NCBI RefSeq assembly: GCF_014196055.1
Contig: NZ_JACICY010000013.1
Coordinates: 1 to 64,000, forward strand
DNA from: Novosphingobium hassiacum
GTDB lineage: Bacteria > Pseudomonadota > Alphaproteobacteria > Sphingomonadales > Sphingomonadaceae
Direction of reading: 5' to 3'
DNA length: 64,000 nt
Shown: one piece after another, positions 15,502-23,857 of the stretch
How positions within the stretch are numbered: position 1 is the stretch's first letter
How the letters are laid out: the number at the start of each line of letters is the position of its first letter
Position numbers and translations under genes: made by a program
Notes under the pieces: model-generated
Told to the model about the DNA's origin: nothing
Database searches by the model: none
The model's input: the letters and a program-made list of their open reading frames with translations, nothing else

Positions 15502-15607
15502 TCAACCGCGATCCAATGATGTGGATCAATGACGGGCCATCCAGCGTGTGCGCACCATCGCCGCTGCTTGGGGATCCATCAGGCAGATTTGATAGCGGAG
15601 AGCCAGC

Positions 15608-16888
15608 GTGTCATTGTCCCAGATCATAATTCTTGGCGCAGGCCTCGGAGGCACAATTGCTGCTTATGAAATCCGGGATGCGGTAAAGGGCAAAGCAGAC
15701 GTCATGGTCGTCAACGACCAAGAGGATTACTGGTTCGTACCCAGTAATCCCTGGGTGGCCGTCAGATGGCGCGAGCCTGACGCGATCAAGGTTCATTTGC
15801 CGCCGATCATGCAGAAGAAGGGCATCGGCTTCACCGCAGTCGGGGCAAAGCGCGTCCACCCGCAGGAAAACCGGGTCGAACTCAACGACGGCACTTCACT
15901 CTCGTATGATTACCTGGTGATCGCCACCGGCCCTGATCTTGCCTTCGACGAGGTCGAAGGGCTCGGACCTGCTGGCTTCACTAAATCCATATGCCGCACC
16001 GACCATGCCGGTCATGCCGCCGACGCCTTCGACAAGTTCTGCGAAGACCCGAAACCGATCGTGGTCGGCGCCGCACAAGGCGCTTCATGTTATGGCCCGG
16101 CCTACGAATTTGCTCTGATCCTCGACACCGAACTCAAACGGCGCAAAATCCGCGACCAGGTGCCGATGACTTACGTCACGCCTGAACCTTATATCGGTCA
16201 TCTTGGCCTCGACGGTGTCGGAGACACCAAGAGCCTCCTCGAGAGCGAGCTTCGCAATCGGCACATCAAATGGGTCACCAACGCCCGGATCACCAAGGTC
16301 GAAGAAGGCATGATGCACGTCGAGGAGGTGGCCGACGACGGCACTGTCAAGGCAACCCATGATCTGCCGTTCGGCTACTCCATGATCCTCCCCGCATTCC
16401 GCGGTATCTCGGCCGTCCACGGCGTTGAAGGATTGACCAATCCGCGCGGGTTCATTCTCGCCGACAAGCACCAGCGTAATCCCAATTTCAAGAACGTCTA
16501 TTCCCTTGGTGTCTGCGTAGCGATCCCGCCGATCGGCCCCACGCCGGTTCCGGTTGGGGTGCCCAAGACCGGATTTATGATCGAATCGATGGTCACCGCG
16601 ATTGCAGCCAACCTCAAGTTGGAACTCGACGGCAAGGAACCGATCGAAGAAGCGACCTGGAATGCCGTCTGCCTGGCGGACTTCGGTGACGGTGGTGTCG
16701 CTTTCGTCGCGCATCCCCAGATTCCGCCGCGCAACCTCAATTGGTCATCGAGCGGCAAATGGGTGCATTTCGCGAAGATCGGCTTCGAGAGGTATTTCCT
16801 CCACAAAGTGCGGCGTGGAACCAGCGAACCCTTCTACGAAAAGCTGGCGATGCATGCGCTCGGCATCCGCAAGCTGCGTTTCAAATAA
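15608..16888 (+). CDS. sqr: sulfide:quinone oxidoreductase
   Basis: The 426-residue FAD enzyme oxidises sulfide and passes electrons to quinone at the cytoplasmic membrane. The Rossmann motif IIILGAGLGGT (6-16) and the second FAD segment YLVIATGPDL are clear. Three cysteines, Cys129 (KSICRTD), Cys161 (GASCYGP) and Cys355 (NAVCLAD), fall almost exactly where the A. ferrooxidans enzyme has its catalytic trio, which argues for genuine SQR and against NDH-2. The C-terminal 40 residues are amphipathic and basic, fitting membrane attachment. It starts at a GTG after GCGGAGAG. It is the first gene of the plus arm, directly downstream of the candidate BigR operator. Confidence 0.88.
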   Translation: MSLSQIIILGAGLGGTIAAYEIRDAVKGKADVMVVNDQEDYWFVPSNPWVAVRWREPDAIKVHLPPIMQKKGIGFTAVGAKRVHPQENRVELNDGTSLSYDYLVIATGPDLAFDEVEGLGPAGFTKSICRTDHAGHAADAFDKFCEDPKPIVVGAAQGASCYGPAYEFALILDTELKRRKIRDQVPMTYVTPEPYIGHLGLDGVGDTKSLLESELRNRHIKWVTNARITKVEEGMMHVEEVADDGTVKATHDLPFGYSMILPAFRGISAVHGVEGLTNPRGFILADKHQRNPNFKNVYSLGVCVAIPPIGPTPVPVGVPKTGFMIESMVTAIAANLKLELDGKEPIEEATWNAVCLADFGDGGVAFVAHPQIPPRNLNWSSSGKWVHFAKIGFERYFLHKVRRGTSEPFYEKLAMHALGIRKLRFK

Positions 16889-16893
16889 GGAGA

Positions 16894-17103
16894 ATGGCCG
16901 TGATGCTTGATGCTGCAGTTTTCCGCTTTGCCGGAATAGTCGTGCTGGCCAGCCTCGCGCTTGCGCACTGGGTTCATCCAGCGTTCCTCTGGCTGACTGC
17001 GTTTGCCGGGGCGAACATGCTTCAGGCCAGCTTTACCGGCTTTTGCCCTGCGGCAATGATCTTCAAGAAGCTGGGCGTCAGACCCGGCAACGCCTTCAAT
17101 TGA
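16894..17103 (+). CDS. DUF2892 (YgaP-like) membrane protein
   Basis: A 69-residue protein with two membrane segments (FAGIVVLASLALAHWV and FLWLTAFAGANMLQASF) and the family signature FTGFCPAAMIFKKLGV. DUF2892 domains often occur fused to or beside rhodaneses, as in E. coli YgaP. It begins 5 bases after the sqr stop with AAGGAG immediately before the ATG, so it is translated with sqr. A role in moving or holding reactive sulfur at the inner membrane is likely but not shown. Confidence 0.85.
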   Translation: MAVMLDAAVFRFAGIVVLASLALAHWVHPAFLWLTAFAGANMLQASFTGFCPAAMIFKKLGVRPGNAFN

Positions 17104-17115
17104 ATCTCGACTGAC

Positions 17116-18393
17116 ATGCATCGCCTGATCCTGGCCCCGATCCTGCAGTTGCTTATGCTGCCCTACCTTGTTGCCGCCACCCCAGCCTCGGCGCAGGATC
17201 TCGCCGCCGCCATTGCAGATGCTCTGGGCAACTCCCCGACGCTAGATGAAGCATCCGCCGGCGAGGCGGCGGCTAAGGCCCGGGTCGAACGTGCCCGAGC
17301 GGAAAGCAATCCGTTGTTTAGAGTCGAAGGCTCTTACGGCGCCGGGCGGATCGATAACGGCGAGTATTTCGGACTTTCGGCCGACAATGTCTCGCCGTTT
17401 GCGCTTCAGGCCACAACGGAAATGCCGCTCTATGCAGGGGGGCGCATATCATCCGCGATCGATCGGGCCCGTGGGGGCGCAGACGTAGCGCGCTTCGGGG
17501 CTGAGCAGGCGCGCCTCCAGACCATCGTCCTTGCCGTCAGCACGTACACCGAGGTCCTGACCACGCGAAAGCTCGAGGCGCGCTTTGCGCAACTCGTCGG
17601 TGAACTGGTCGAGACCGAGCGGCAAGCGGGCCTGCGCTTTCGCGCTGGCGAGATCGCCAGCTCGGAATTGGCTCAAGCGCGCGCCCGCAAGGCGGAAGCC
17701 GACGCCGGATTCGCGCAGGCGCAGGGACGGCGCGCTTCAGCCGAGGCCGCGTACCAGCGGTTCACGGGAAAGCCTGCGGGCGATCTGGCGCCGTTGCCGG
17801 AATTGCCGCTTATTCCGCCAACGCTCGACCAGGCGCTGGACATGGCCCGCACCTCAAACCCAGCACTTCGGCAAGCAAAGGCGGGGGTCGATGTCGCGCG
17901 TGCGGGGGTTCGCTCCGCCAAGGCAGAAGGCATGCCGACCGTCGGTGCCTTCGCGGAAGCTGCGCATGTGCGCGATCAATTCTTCCCGGGTTACAAGGCC
18001 GACACGGTAGCCGTGGGGGTGCGTGGACGCTGGACATTGTGGGCGGGCGGCCGTGTCGCTGCGCAAACCCGGGCGGCGGATGCCGATCTGGATGCCAGCG
18101 AAGCAAGGTTGCGCCAAGCTGACCAGGCGCTTGAGGGCATGGTGATCGATGTCTGGCAGGGGTTGATCACTGCGCGGCGCATGACCGAGGCCTCGCAACT
18201 GCGGAGCAATGCCGCTGTCGAAGCGCTGCGGGGCACGAGGCTGGAAGCACAAGTCGGCGCCAAGCCAACTCTTGCCGTGCTTGATGCGGAACGCGAAGCG
18301 ATCGAAGCCGAGGCGGCGCTGCTGCAAGCCGAGGGCATGCAAACGGTGGCGGCCTGGCGGCTCAACGCCCTGACCGGGAATATTGCCCCATGA
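17116..18393 (+). CDS. TolC-family outer-membrane efflux channel
   Basis: The 425-residue protein has a signal peptide (MHRLILAPILQLLMLPYLVAATPASAQ) ending near residue 27 and two repeats of the outer-membrane efflux protein domain, each with long helices rich in Ala, Glu and Arg. A typical strand-turn is TEMPLYAGGR near residue 105, with its repeat RWTLWAGGRVAAQTRAADADL. It starts 12 bases after the DUF2892 gene and its stop overlaps the next start. It should complete the tripartite pump whose other two subunits are encoded in the opposite arm. Confidence 0.88.
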   Translation: MHRLILAPILQLLMLPYLVAATPASAQDLAAAIADALGNSPTLDEASAGEAAAKARVERARAESNPLFRVEGSYGAGRIDNGEYFGLSADNVSPFALQATTEMPLYAGGRISSAIDRARGGADVARFGAEQARLQTIVLAVSTYTEVLTTRKLEARFAQLVGELVETERQAGLRFRAGEIASSELAQARARKAEADAGFAQAQGRRASAEAAYQRFTGKPAGDLAPLPELPLIPPTLDQALDMARTSNPALRQAKAGVDVARAGVRSAKAEGMPTVGAFAEAAHVRDQFFPGYKADTVAVGVRGRWTLWAGGRVAAQTRAADADLDASEARLRQADQALEGMVIDVWQGLITARRMTEASQLRSNAAVEALRGTRLEAQVGAKPTLAVLDAEREAIEAEAALLQAEGMQTVAAWRLNALTGNIAP

Positions 18394-19313
18394 ACGACAG
18401 CGCCATCCAGTTCGCGAGGACTCTGGTCGAAGCAGCGCGTGCTGCAGCCGGCAAACCGGTGATCCGGACGTTCTTCGACGAACCCACCTTCACTGCGACA
18501 CACGTGGTGCACGACCCGGCCACCCGCCGCGCCGCTATTATCGATTCCGTGCAGGATTTCGATCAGGCTGCCGGTCGAACAAGCCATGGCTCGGCCGACG
18601 CGCTTGTAGCCTACGTGCGCGAGCAGGATCTGACGATCGACTGGCTGCTCGAGACGCATGCCCACGCCGATCATTTGTCGGATGCGCCTTATCTCAAGCA
18701 GCAACTCGGAGGCGCACTAGTCATCGGGCGCGAGATCGTGACCGTTCAGAATGTGTTCGCCGACGTCTTCAACGAGCCCGCCAGTTTTAAACGCGATGGT
18801 TCACAGTTCGATAGACTGATGGGTGACGGCGAAGTTTTTGCACTCGGCAATCTCGGTGCTATCGCGCTCCACGTCCCCGGGCATACTCCCGCGTGCCTTG
18901 CCTATGTGATCGGGGACGCTGTCTTCGTCGGCGACACACTATTCATGCCCGATTATGGCTCTGCCCGTGCTGACTTTCCGGGCGGAGACGCCAGGACATT
19001 GTACCGGTCCGTTCGCCGCTTGATGCAAATGCCCGACGAGACCCGGGTTTTCCTGTGCCATGATTACAAGGCGGCGGGCCGCGATACCTTCGTCTGGGAA
19101 ACGACGATCGGGGCCGAGCGGGCTGACAACGTCCATGTTCATGACGGCATCAGCGAAGATGAGTTCGTCGCAATGCGCGAAGCGCGCGACAAGACGCTGG
19201 GTATGCCGCGCCTCATCCTGCCCTCGATCCAGGTCAACATTCGCGCCGGGCATCTGCCCGAACCGGATGATAACGGCGTCAGCTATCTCAAACTGCCGCT
19301 GAACCTCCTTTAA
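18390..19313 (+). CDS. persulfide dioxygenase (Blh/ETHE1-type metallo-beta-lactamase fold)
   Basis: The 307-residue protein oxidises glutathione persulfide to sulfite in characterised homologues. The metal motif ETHAHADHLSDAPYL begins at residue 89 (HxHxDH at 90-95). The remaining ligands are expected in ALHVPGHTPACLAYVIGD, FVGDTLFMPDYGSARADFPGG and FLCHDYKAAG. The region after residue 200 with KTLGMPRLILPSIQVNIRAG is typical of the bacterial Blh subgroup. The ATG overlaps the tolC-type stop (ATGA). The sulfite it makes is the likely substrate of the next gene. It lacks the N-terminal DUF442 domain present in longer Blh proteins; a free DUF442 protein is encoded at about 44 kb. Confidence 0.9.
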   Translation: MNDSAIQFARTLVEAARAAAGKPVIRTFFDEPTFTATHVVHDPATRRAAIIDSVQDFDQAAGRTSHGSADALVAYVREQDLTIDWLLETHAHADHLSDAPYLKQQLGGALVIGREIVTVQNVFADVFNEPASFKRDGSQFDRLMGDGEVFALGNLGAIALHVPGHTPACLAYVIGDAVFVGDTLFMPDYGSARADFPGGDARTLYRSVRRLMQMPDETRVFLCHDYKAAGRDTFVWETTIGAERADNVHVHDGISEDEFVAMREARDKTLGMPRLILPSIQVNIRAGHLPEPDDNGVSYLKLPLNLL

Positions 19314-19328
19314 TTGCAAGGCCCGCAG

Positions 19329-20114
19329 ATGTTCAGCGAAGTCCAGTATATCCTTGGTGGGCTGAGCGGGGTGCTGATCGGCTTCACTTTGGGCCTCGTG
19401 GGTGGCGGGGGGTCGATCCTGGCGGTGCCTTTGATGGTCTATGTCGTGGGCGTGAAAAGCCCGCATCTGGCCATAGGCACCAGCGCACTGGCCGTTGCGG
19501 CTAACGCGCTGGCCGGGCTGTTCAATCATGCCCGCGAGAAGAACGTCAACTGGCGGTGCGGCGGCTCGTTCGCACTCGCCGGTGTGATGGGCGCGCTGGG
19601 TGGCTCGACCCTGGGCAAGGCCTTCGACGGCCAGAAGCTGTTGTTTCTTTTTGCCCTGCTTATGCTGGTCGTGGCCTTCGCGATGTATCGCGGGCGTGAT
19701 GACACTGGGATCGAAGGGGTCCAGTGCAATCGCGACAACCTGCCCAAGGTCGTTCTGTTCGGAGTTGGCACGGGAATGCTATCCGGTTTTTTCGGGATAG
19801 GCGGCGGATTTCTCATCGTTCCCGCGCTCGTCGCCTCGACCTCGATGCCGATCTATCGGGCCATCGGAACATCTCTCATTGCCGTGGCCGCCTTTGGGCT
19901 GACCACCGCCGCAAACTACGCCGCCTCGGGTATGCTGGACTGGTCGCTGGCTGCCAGCTTCATCGCGGGAGGGATGGTCGGTTCTGTGCTGGGAGCCGCT
20001 GCCGCCCGCAAGCTGTCGGCTGCGAAGGGGCGTCTCAACACGGTGTTTGCCGCGCTGATCGTCGTCGTGGCTAGCTACATGCTCTACCGCAACTGGATGG
20101 TCGTCCAGCCTTGA
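19329..20114 (+). CDS. TauE/SafE-family sulfite exporter
   Basis: A 261-residue polytopic inner-membrane protein with about eight hydrophobic helices in two repeats: GGLSGVLIGFTLGLVGGGGSILAVPLM and its counterpart FGVGTGMLSGFFGIGGGFLIVPALV. These glycine-rich signatures are diagnostic of TauE/SafE. The chosen ATG has AAGG 7 bases upstream; a TTG right after the previous stop is in frame but has no ribosome site. It would export sulfite or another organosulfur anion made by the persulfide dioxygenase, finishing the detoxification route. It is the last gene of the plus arm. Confidence 0.88.
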   Translation: MFSEVQYILGGLSGVLIGFTLGLVGGGGSILAVPLMVYVVGVKSPHLAIGTSALAVAANALAGLFNHAREKNVNWRCGGSFALAGVMGALGGSTLGKAFDGQKLLFLFALLMLVVAFAMYRGRDDTGIEGVQCNRDNLPKVVLFGVGTGMLSGFFGIGGGFLIVPALVASTSMPIYRAIGTSLIAVAAFGLTTAANYAASGMLDWSLAASFIAGGMVGSVLGAAAARKLSAAKGRLNTVFAALIVVVASYMLYRNWMVVQP

Positions 20115-20431
20115 ACGCAGGGCGCAGCGAGGTTTGTGCGGCTCGAGCACCGCAATTAATAGCTGACGGACCTGTTGAGGTCAGTTCGATCCGCGCGAGA
20201 AAATCCGGACATAAATCCTCACCTCGGCAAATCGGGCATGGCTGATCAGTCCCAACACCGTCGCACTGTTCGCTATGCTCAACCAGGATCTGGAGCCTCC
20301 GCACATGAACAAGCCCAATCATCCCACAGGCTCAACACCATCGCTTCTCAAAGCGCAGATAGCCCAGGGAAACCGTTCGTAAGGACGGTCTCTGAGCATG
20401 GTTGCTCCAATTTTTTCGAGGCAGCGAGGCC
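20115..20431. other. 317-base gene-free stretch, weak terminator near the end
   Basis: No gene recognised. Small stems occur, including ACCGT/ACGGT at 20,372-20,389. GAGCA-TGGT-TGCTC at 20,394-20,407 is followed by CAA and six T residues, a weak intrinsic terminator for the sulfide operon although it lies 280 bases after the last stop. A minus-strand open frame here with two CPxC-like residues has no ribosome site and no family resemblance, so it is not called. Confidence 0.35.
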
Positions 20432-21046
20432 CTAAAGCGGCGGCGGCGCTGCGGTGGCGAAGGCGGGGTGCGCGGCGGCGTGGTCGGCGATGGCGGCGAG
20501 TCGGGGAAATGGCGTCAGGTCGGTCTTGAAGCGGCGCGCATTGTACATTTGCGGGACCAGGCACGCATCGACGACATTGGGCGCATCGCCCCCAGCGTAG
20601 GGTGCATCGGGCAGGAGTTGTTCGAGCGTCGCGAACCCGGCCTCGACCCAGTGGCGATACCAGGTATCGACCGCAGCCTGATCCTGCCCGAGATCGTTCT
20701 CGAGGTATTTGAGAATGCGCAGATTGTTGAGCGGGTGGATGTCGCAGGCGATGGTCAGCGCCATCTCCATCGCCCGGGCGCGCTCGATCGGATCGGCTGG
20801 GATCATGCGCGGTTCGGGGTACACCGCATCGAGGTATTCGATGATCGCCAGACTTTGCCCGAGCCGCAAGCCGTTCACTTCGAGCGCCGGGACCAGGCCT
20901 GCGGGATTGACCGCAAGGTAATCGGGCGCGCGCTGCTCGCCGGCGCGCAGGGCATAGCTGCGCTTTTCGTAATCCAGCCCTTTGAGGTTCAGCACGATGC
21001 GGACCCGGTAGCTGGCCGATGACAGGGCGAAGTCGTGAAGGATCAT
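20432..21046 (-). CDS. maiA: maleylacetoacetate isomerase / zeta-class glutathione S-transferase
   Basis: The 204-residue protein has the zeta GST N-terminal motif LSSASYRVRIVLNLKGL, where the serine contacts glutathione sulfur, then NPAGLVPALEVNG, and QSLAIIEYLD in the glutathione-binding site. The helical C-terminal domain includes ALTIACDIHPLNNLRILKYL. Homologues isomerise maleylacetoacetate to fumarylacetoacetate in tyrosine and homogentisate breakdown. No other pathway genes are adjacent. The ATG giving MILHDF is preferred over one 39 bases upstream, because it matches where family members begin. Confidence 0.85.
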   Translation of the reverse strand: MILHDFALSSASYRVRIVLNLKGLDYEKRSYALRAGEQRAPDYLAVNPAGLVPALEVNGLRLGQSLAIIEYLDAVYPEPRMIPADPIERARAMEMALTIACDIHPLNNLRILKYLENDLGQDQAAVDTWYRHWVEAGFATLEQLLPDAPYAGGDAPNVVDACLVPQMYNARRFKTDLTPFPRLAAIADHAAAHPAFATAAPPPL

Positions 21047-21107
21047 AGGATGGCAGCTTCCATTTTGGCGTTGGCCTCCCTGCAACGCTCTAGGTGGAAA
21101 GGCGGTG

Positions 21108-21749
21108 TCAGGCGGGGGCAGTTACGGCAGCGACCGCGTTGCACTTCGACGAGGCTTCGGAACTGCCGCCGCCCAACATCGTGGCGGCAACGAACCCGCC
21201 AACGACCAGCACGACGAAGCCGATGGTGACGAGACCGAGGTACTTGTCGATGAACCGTTTGATCGGTGCCCCAAACAGCCGGAAAAGCACGCCGACGATC
21301 ATGAAGCTGATCGAGCGGCTGACGATGCTGGCCAGAATGAAGGGCACCAGTGGCATCGCGATGAAACCGGCGGTGATCGTCAGCAACTTGAACGGGATGG
21401 GCGTGGCGCCCTTGATCATGATGATCTCGACCCCGTATTCGCGTAAGTAACACGCGGCCCTCGGGAAGCTCTCAGTGAGTCCGAGCAGAGCCAGCAGTTG
21501 CGTGCCGACGGTGTCGTAGAGACCGTAGCCGATGGCGTAGCCGAGCAAGCCACCGAGCACCGAGGCGACCGTTGCGATCGCGGCAAAGCGGATCGCCCGC
21601 TTTGGTTCGGCCAGACACATCAGGCCGAGCAGCGGGTGCGGCGGGATCGGGAAGAAGCTCGCCTCCATGAATGCGAAAAGCGCGAGCCACCATTCGGCGT
21701 GGGGGTGCGCGGCCTTGGCCATGGTCCAGTCGTAGAGGCGGCGAAGCAT
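21108..21749 (-). CDS. YqaA/DedA-family (VTT domain) membrane protein
   Basis: This 213-residue protein shows the VTT-domain pattern: EASFFPIPPHPLLGLMCLAEP near residue 30 (re-entrant helix with conserved prolines), GGLLGYAIGYGLYD, the FPRAACYLREYG segment, and KGATPIPFKLLTITAGFIAMP. Four or five hydrophobic helices follow. DedA-family proteins move undecaprenyl phosphate or phospholipids across the inner membrane in other bacteria; for this YqaA-type member the role is inferred. It is divergent from the GTA cluster and 61 bases from maiA. Confidence 0.82.
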   Translation of the reverse strand: MLRRLYDWTMAKAAHPHAEWWLALFAFMEASFFPIPPHPLLGLMCLAEPKRAIRFAAIATVASVLGGLLGYAIGYGLYDTVGTQLLALLGLTESFPRAACYLREYGVEIIMIKGATPIPFKLLTITAGFIAMPLVPFILASIVSRSISFMIVGVLFRLFGAPIKRFIDKYLGLVTIGFVVLVVGGFVAATMLGGGSSEASSKCNAVAAVTAPA

Positions 21750-21846
21750 CGATGATCCCGTCGATCGGTTGTTGCAGCGCAGCGTTTAGGCGAGCGACGA
21801 GTGAAGTGCCAGTGGTTAGGCAACTAACCGCATTGGCACTTTTCGA

Positions 21847-21875
21847 TTGACATCGTCACGCTCTTTCGGTACATA
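21847..21875 (+). promoter_or_regulatory. sigma70-type promoter upstream of the GTA cluster
   Basis: TTGACA and TACATA are separated by exactly 17 bases, a near-consensus sigma70 promoter, about 100 bases before the first GTA gene. The 5' leader has a perfect 8-base hairpin (TCGCCGCC/GGCGGCGA, 21,900-21,923), which could act in attenuation or RNA stability. No comparably good promoter was noticed elsewhere in the cluster. Confidence 0.5.
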
Positions 21876-21975
21876 ACAGGAACATCGAGAAAGACCGAGT
21901 CGCCGCCGCGCTGCTGGCGGCGATTGCCAAGTGCTCAACAAAATCCTTCAACTTCAAAAAGCGAGGATGGTCTGA

Positions 21976-22503
21976 ATGGCCAAGCCGACAGAGGCAACGT
22001 GCGCGTTACAAGCGCGCGCCAAGGCGAAACCGCGAGTCGTGAGAGCGACCCATAAGACGGCGCCAAGGATTACTGTAAGCACACAGTGGCGCGTTGATTT
22101 CCTTGCCGCGCTTGCCGAAACGTCGAACGTCACTGCCGCAGCGGCCGCGGCGGCCATACACCCTTCCAGAGCATACAAAGCCAAGCGCACCGAGTCCGAT
22201 TTCGCCCGTCTTTGGCGGGACGCCCTGTGTGAAGGGTACGACAATCTGGAGATGGAACTGCTGCATCGCCTGCGCTTTGGCGAAGGCAAGGAGCTGGTCG
22301 CCAAGTTCGACAACGCCAATGCGCTACGCCTGCTGACCCAGCATCGCGAGACGGTGGCGCGGCAGCGGGCGATCCGCGAGAATGCCGACATTGCCGATGT
22401 CAGAGCATCCATCCACGCCAAGTTGCTGGACATGCGCGACAAGGTTCTGGCGCATCGCAAAGCCGACCATCTGGCTTCGGATCCGGACGCACTGCATGGA
22501 TGA
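21976..22503 (+). CDS. GTA small terminase-like protein (g1 position)
   Basis: A 175-residue basic protein in the position of RcGTA g1. A helix-turn-helix-like region, WRVDFLAALAETSNVTAAAAAAAIHPSRAYKAKR, spans residues 38-70 and is followed by helices ending in ARQRAIRENADIADVRASI, as expected for a DNA-recognising small terminase subunit. It has a GCGAGG ribosome site and overlaps the large terminase start by 8 bases. In GTAs the small terminase packages DNA with little sequence specificity. Sequence similarity alone is weak; the position in the cluster carries the call. Confidence 0.7.
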   Translation: MAKPTEATCALQARAKAKPRVVRATHKTAPRITVSTQWRVDFLAALAETSNVTAAAAAAAIHPSRAYKAKRTESDFARLWRDALCEGYDNLEMELLHRLRFGEGKELVAKFDNANALRLLTQHRETVARQRAIRENADIADVRASIHAKLLDMRDKVLAHRKADHLASDPDALHG

Positions 22504-23836
22504 CGCCGAGCCGTTGGACTGGATGTTCAATGCGAGCCGCGGGGAAATCGACGACTTCTTCGCCCGTTTGTCCGAGATCGAATGCCGCGAATGGCGGTGG
22601 GACTGGAACGTGTGGGGCCGCAAGAGCCAGCGTGCCCCGCAAGGTGACTGGCGCATCTGGCTGGTGATGGCCGGGCGCGGCTTCGGCAAGACAAGGCTGG
22701 GTGCCGAATGGGTGCGCGCACAGGCCGAAGCCGATCCCGAAGCACGGATCGCCTTGGTTGCCGCATCGCTGCATGAAGCGCGCAGCGTAATGGTGGAGGG
22801 AGAAAGCGGGCTGCTCTCGATCGGTGCACCCTGGCGGCGCCCGACCTATGAATCGTCGGTGCGACGGCTGGTCTGGCCGAACGGGGCATGTGCCTATCTT
22901 TATTCGGCGGGCGAGCCGGAAAGCTTGCGCGGGCCGCAGCACAGCCATGCGTGGTGCGACGAGATCGCCAAATGGGACACGCGGCCCGATCAGGGCGAGA
23001 ACCGGGCTTTGGCTGCCTGGGATAACCTGCTGATGGGTCTGCGCCTTGGCCACGATCCTCGGCTGGTGGCGACAACGACGCCGCGCCCGGTTCCGCTGGT
23101 TGCGCGGATCATCGGCGAGGGTGAAGCAGGTGGGGTGGTGCTGACGCGCGGAAGCACGTTCGACAACACCGCTAATCTGCCCGAGCGTTTCATCGCAGCC
23201 ATGCGACGGACCTTCGGGCGATCCCTGCTCGGTCGGCAGGAAATTCATGGGGAGATGATCGAGGACCTTCGCGGTGCGCTGTGGAGCCGGGCGCTGATCG
23301 AACGTGGCCGTGAAGCCGCTGCACCGCCCTGCACGCGGATTGTCGTGGCGGTCGATCCGCCTGCCAGCGCGCACGGCGATGCCTGCGGGATCGTGGTGTG
23401 CGGCATTGGAGATGACAGGATCGCGCGGGTGCTGGCCGACTGTTCGGTCGAACAGGCCAGCCCCGAACGATGGGCCCGCGCCGTTGCCGATGCCGCCAGA
23501 GCCTGGTCTGCGGACCGGGTGGTGGCCGAGGCCAACCAGGGTGGGGCGATGGTAGAGGCGGTGTTGCGCGCTGCCGAGGCCTCGCTCCCCTTGCGCCTTG
23601 TCCACGCAAGCCGTGGCAAGTCGGCGCGGGCCGAGCCGGTGGCTGCGCTCTACGAAGCAGGCCGGGTGCGCCACGCGGGGATGTTTCCCAAGCTGGAGGA
23701 CGAGCTGTGCGGTTTGATGCCGGGTGGTGAGTACCAAGGGCCGGGGCGATCCCCCGACCGCGCCGACGCCTGTGTCTGGGCACTGACCGAACTGATGCTG
23801 GGCCGCGCGGGAGAGCCGCGCATCTGGTTCGACTGA
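22496..23836 (+). CDS. GTA large terminase (g2)
   Basis: The 446-residue packaging motor has an ATPase domain with Walker A WLVMAGRGFGKTRLGAEW (Gly60-Thr66) and a Walker B-like SHAWCDEIAKW. The RNase H-like nuclease domain shows VVAVDPPASAHGDACGI with its first aspartate, VVAEANQGG, and a final aspartate in SPDRADACVWAL. All are present, so it looks active. The ATG overlapping g1 gives MDDAEPLDWM; longer frames upstream have no matching residues. It belongs to the Terminase_6 / RcGTA group that packages host DNA by headful. Confidence 0.92.
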   Translation: MDDAEPLDWMFNASRGEIDDFFARLSEIECREWRWDWNVWGRKSQRAPQGDWRIWLVMAGRGFGKTRLGAEWVRAQAEADPEARIALVAASLHEARSVMVEGESGLLSIGAPWRRPTYESSVRRLVWPNGACAYLYSAGEPESLRGPQHSHAWCDEIAKWDTRPDQGENRALAAWDNLLMGLRLGHDPRLVATTTPRPVPLVARIIGEGEAGGVVLTRGSTFDNTANLPERFIAAMRRTFGRSLLGRQEIHGEMIEDLRGALWSRALIERGREAAAPPCTRIVVAVDPPASAHGDACGIVVCGIGDDRIARVLADCSVEQASPERWARAVADAARAWSADRVVAEANQGGAMVEAVLRAAEASLPLRLVHASRGKSARAEPVAALYEAGRVRHAGMFPKLEDELCGLMPGGEYQGPGRSPDRADACVWALTELMLGRAGEPRIWFD

Positions 23837-23857
23837 CATTTAACTGAAAGGCAGAAC

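Noticed and set aside
20071..20322. Minus-strand frame with CPxC-like residues after the TauE gene
   Set aside because: Runs into the TauE gene on the opposite strand, lacks a ribosome site and resembles no zinc-binding family.
22400..23839. Long minus-strand open frame opposite the large terminase
   Set aside because: It exactly mirrors the terminase frame in GC-rich DNA, has no ribosome site and no family motif; the plus strand has all terminase motifs.
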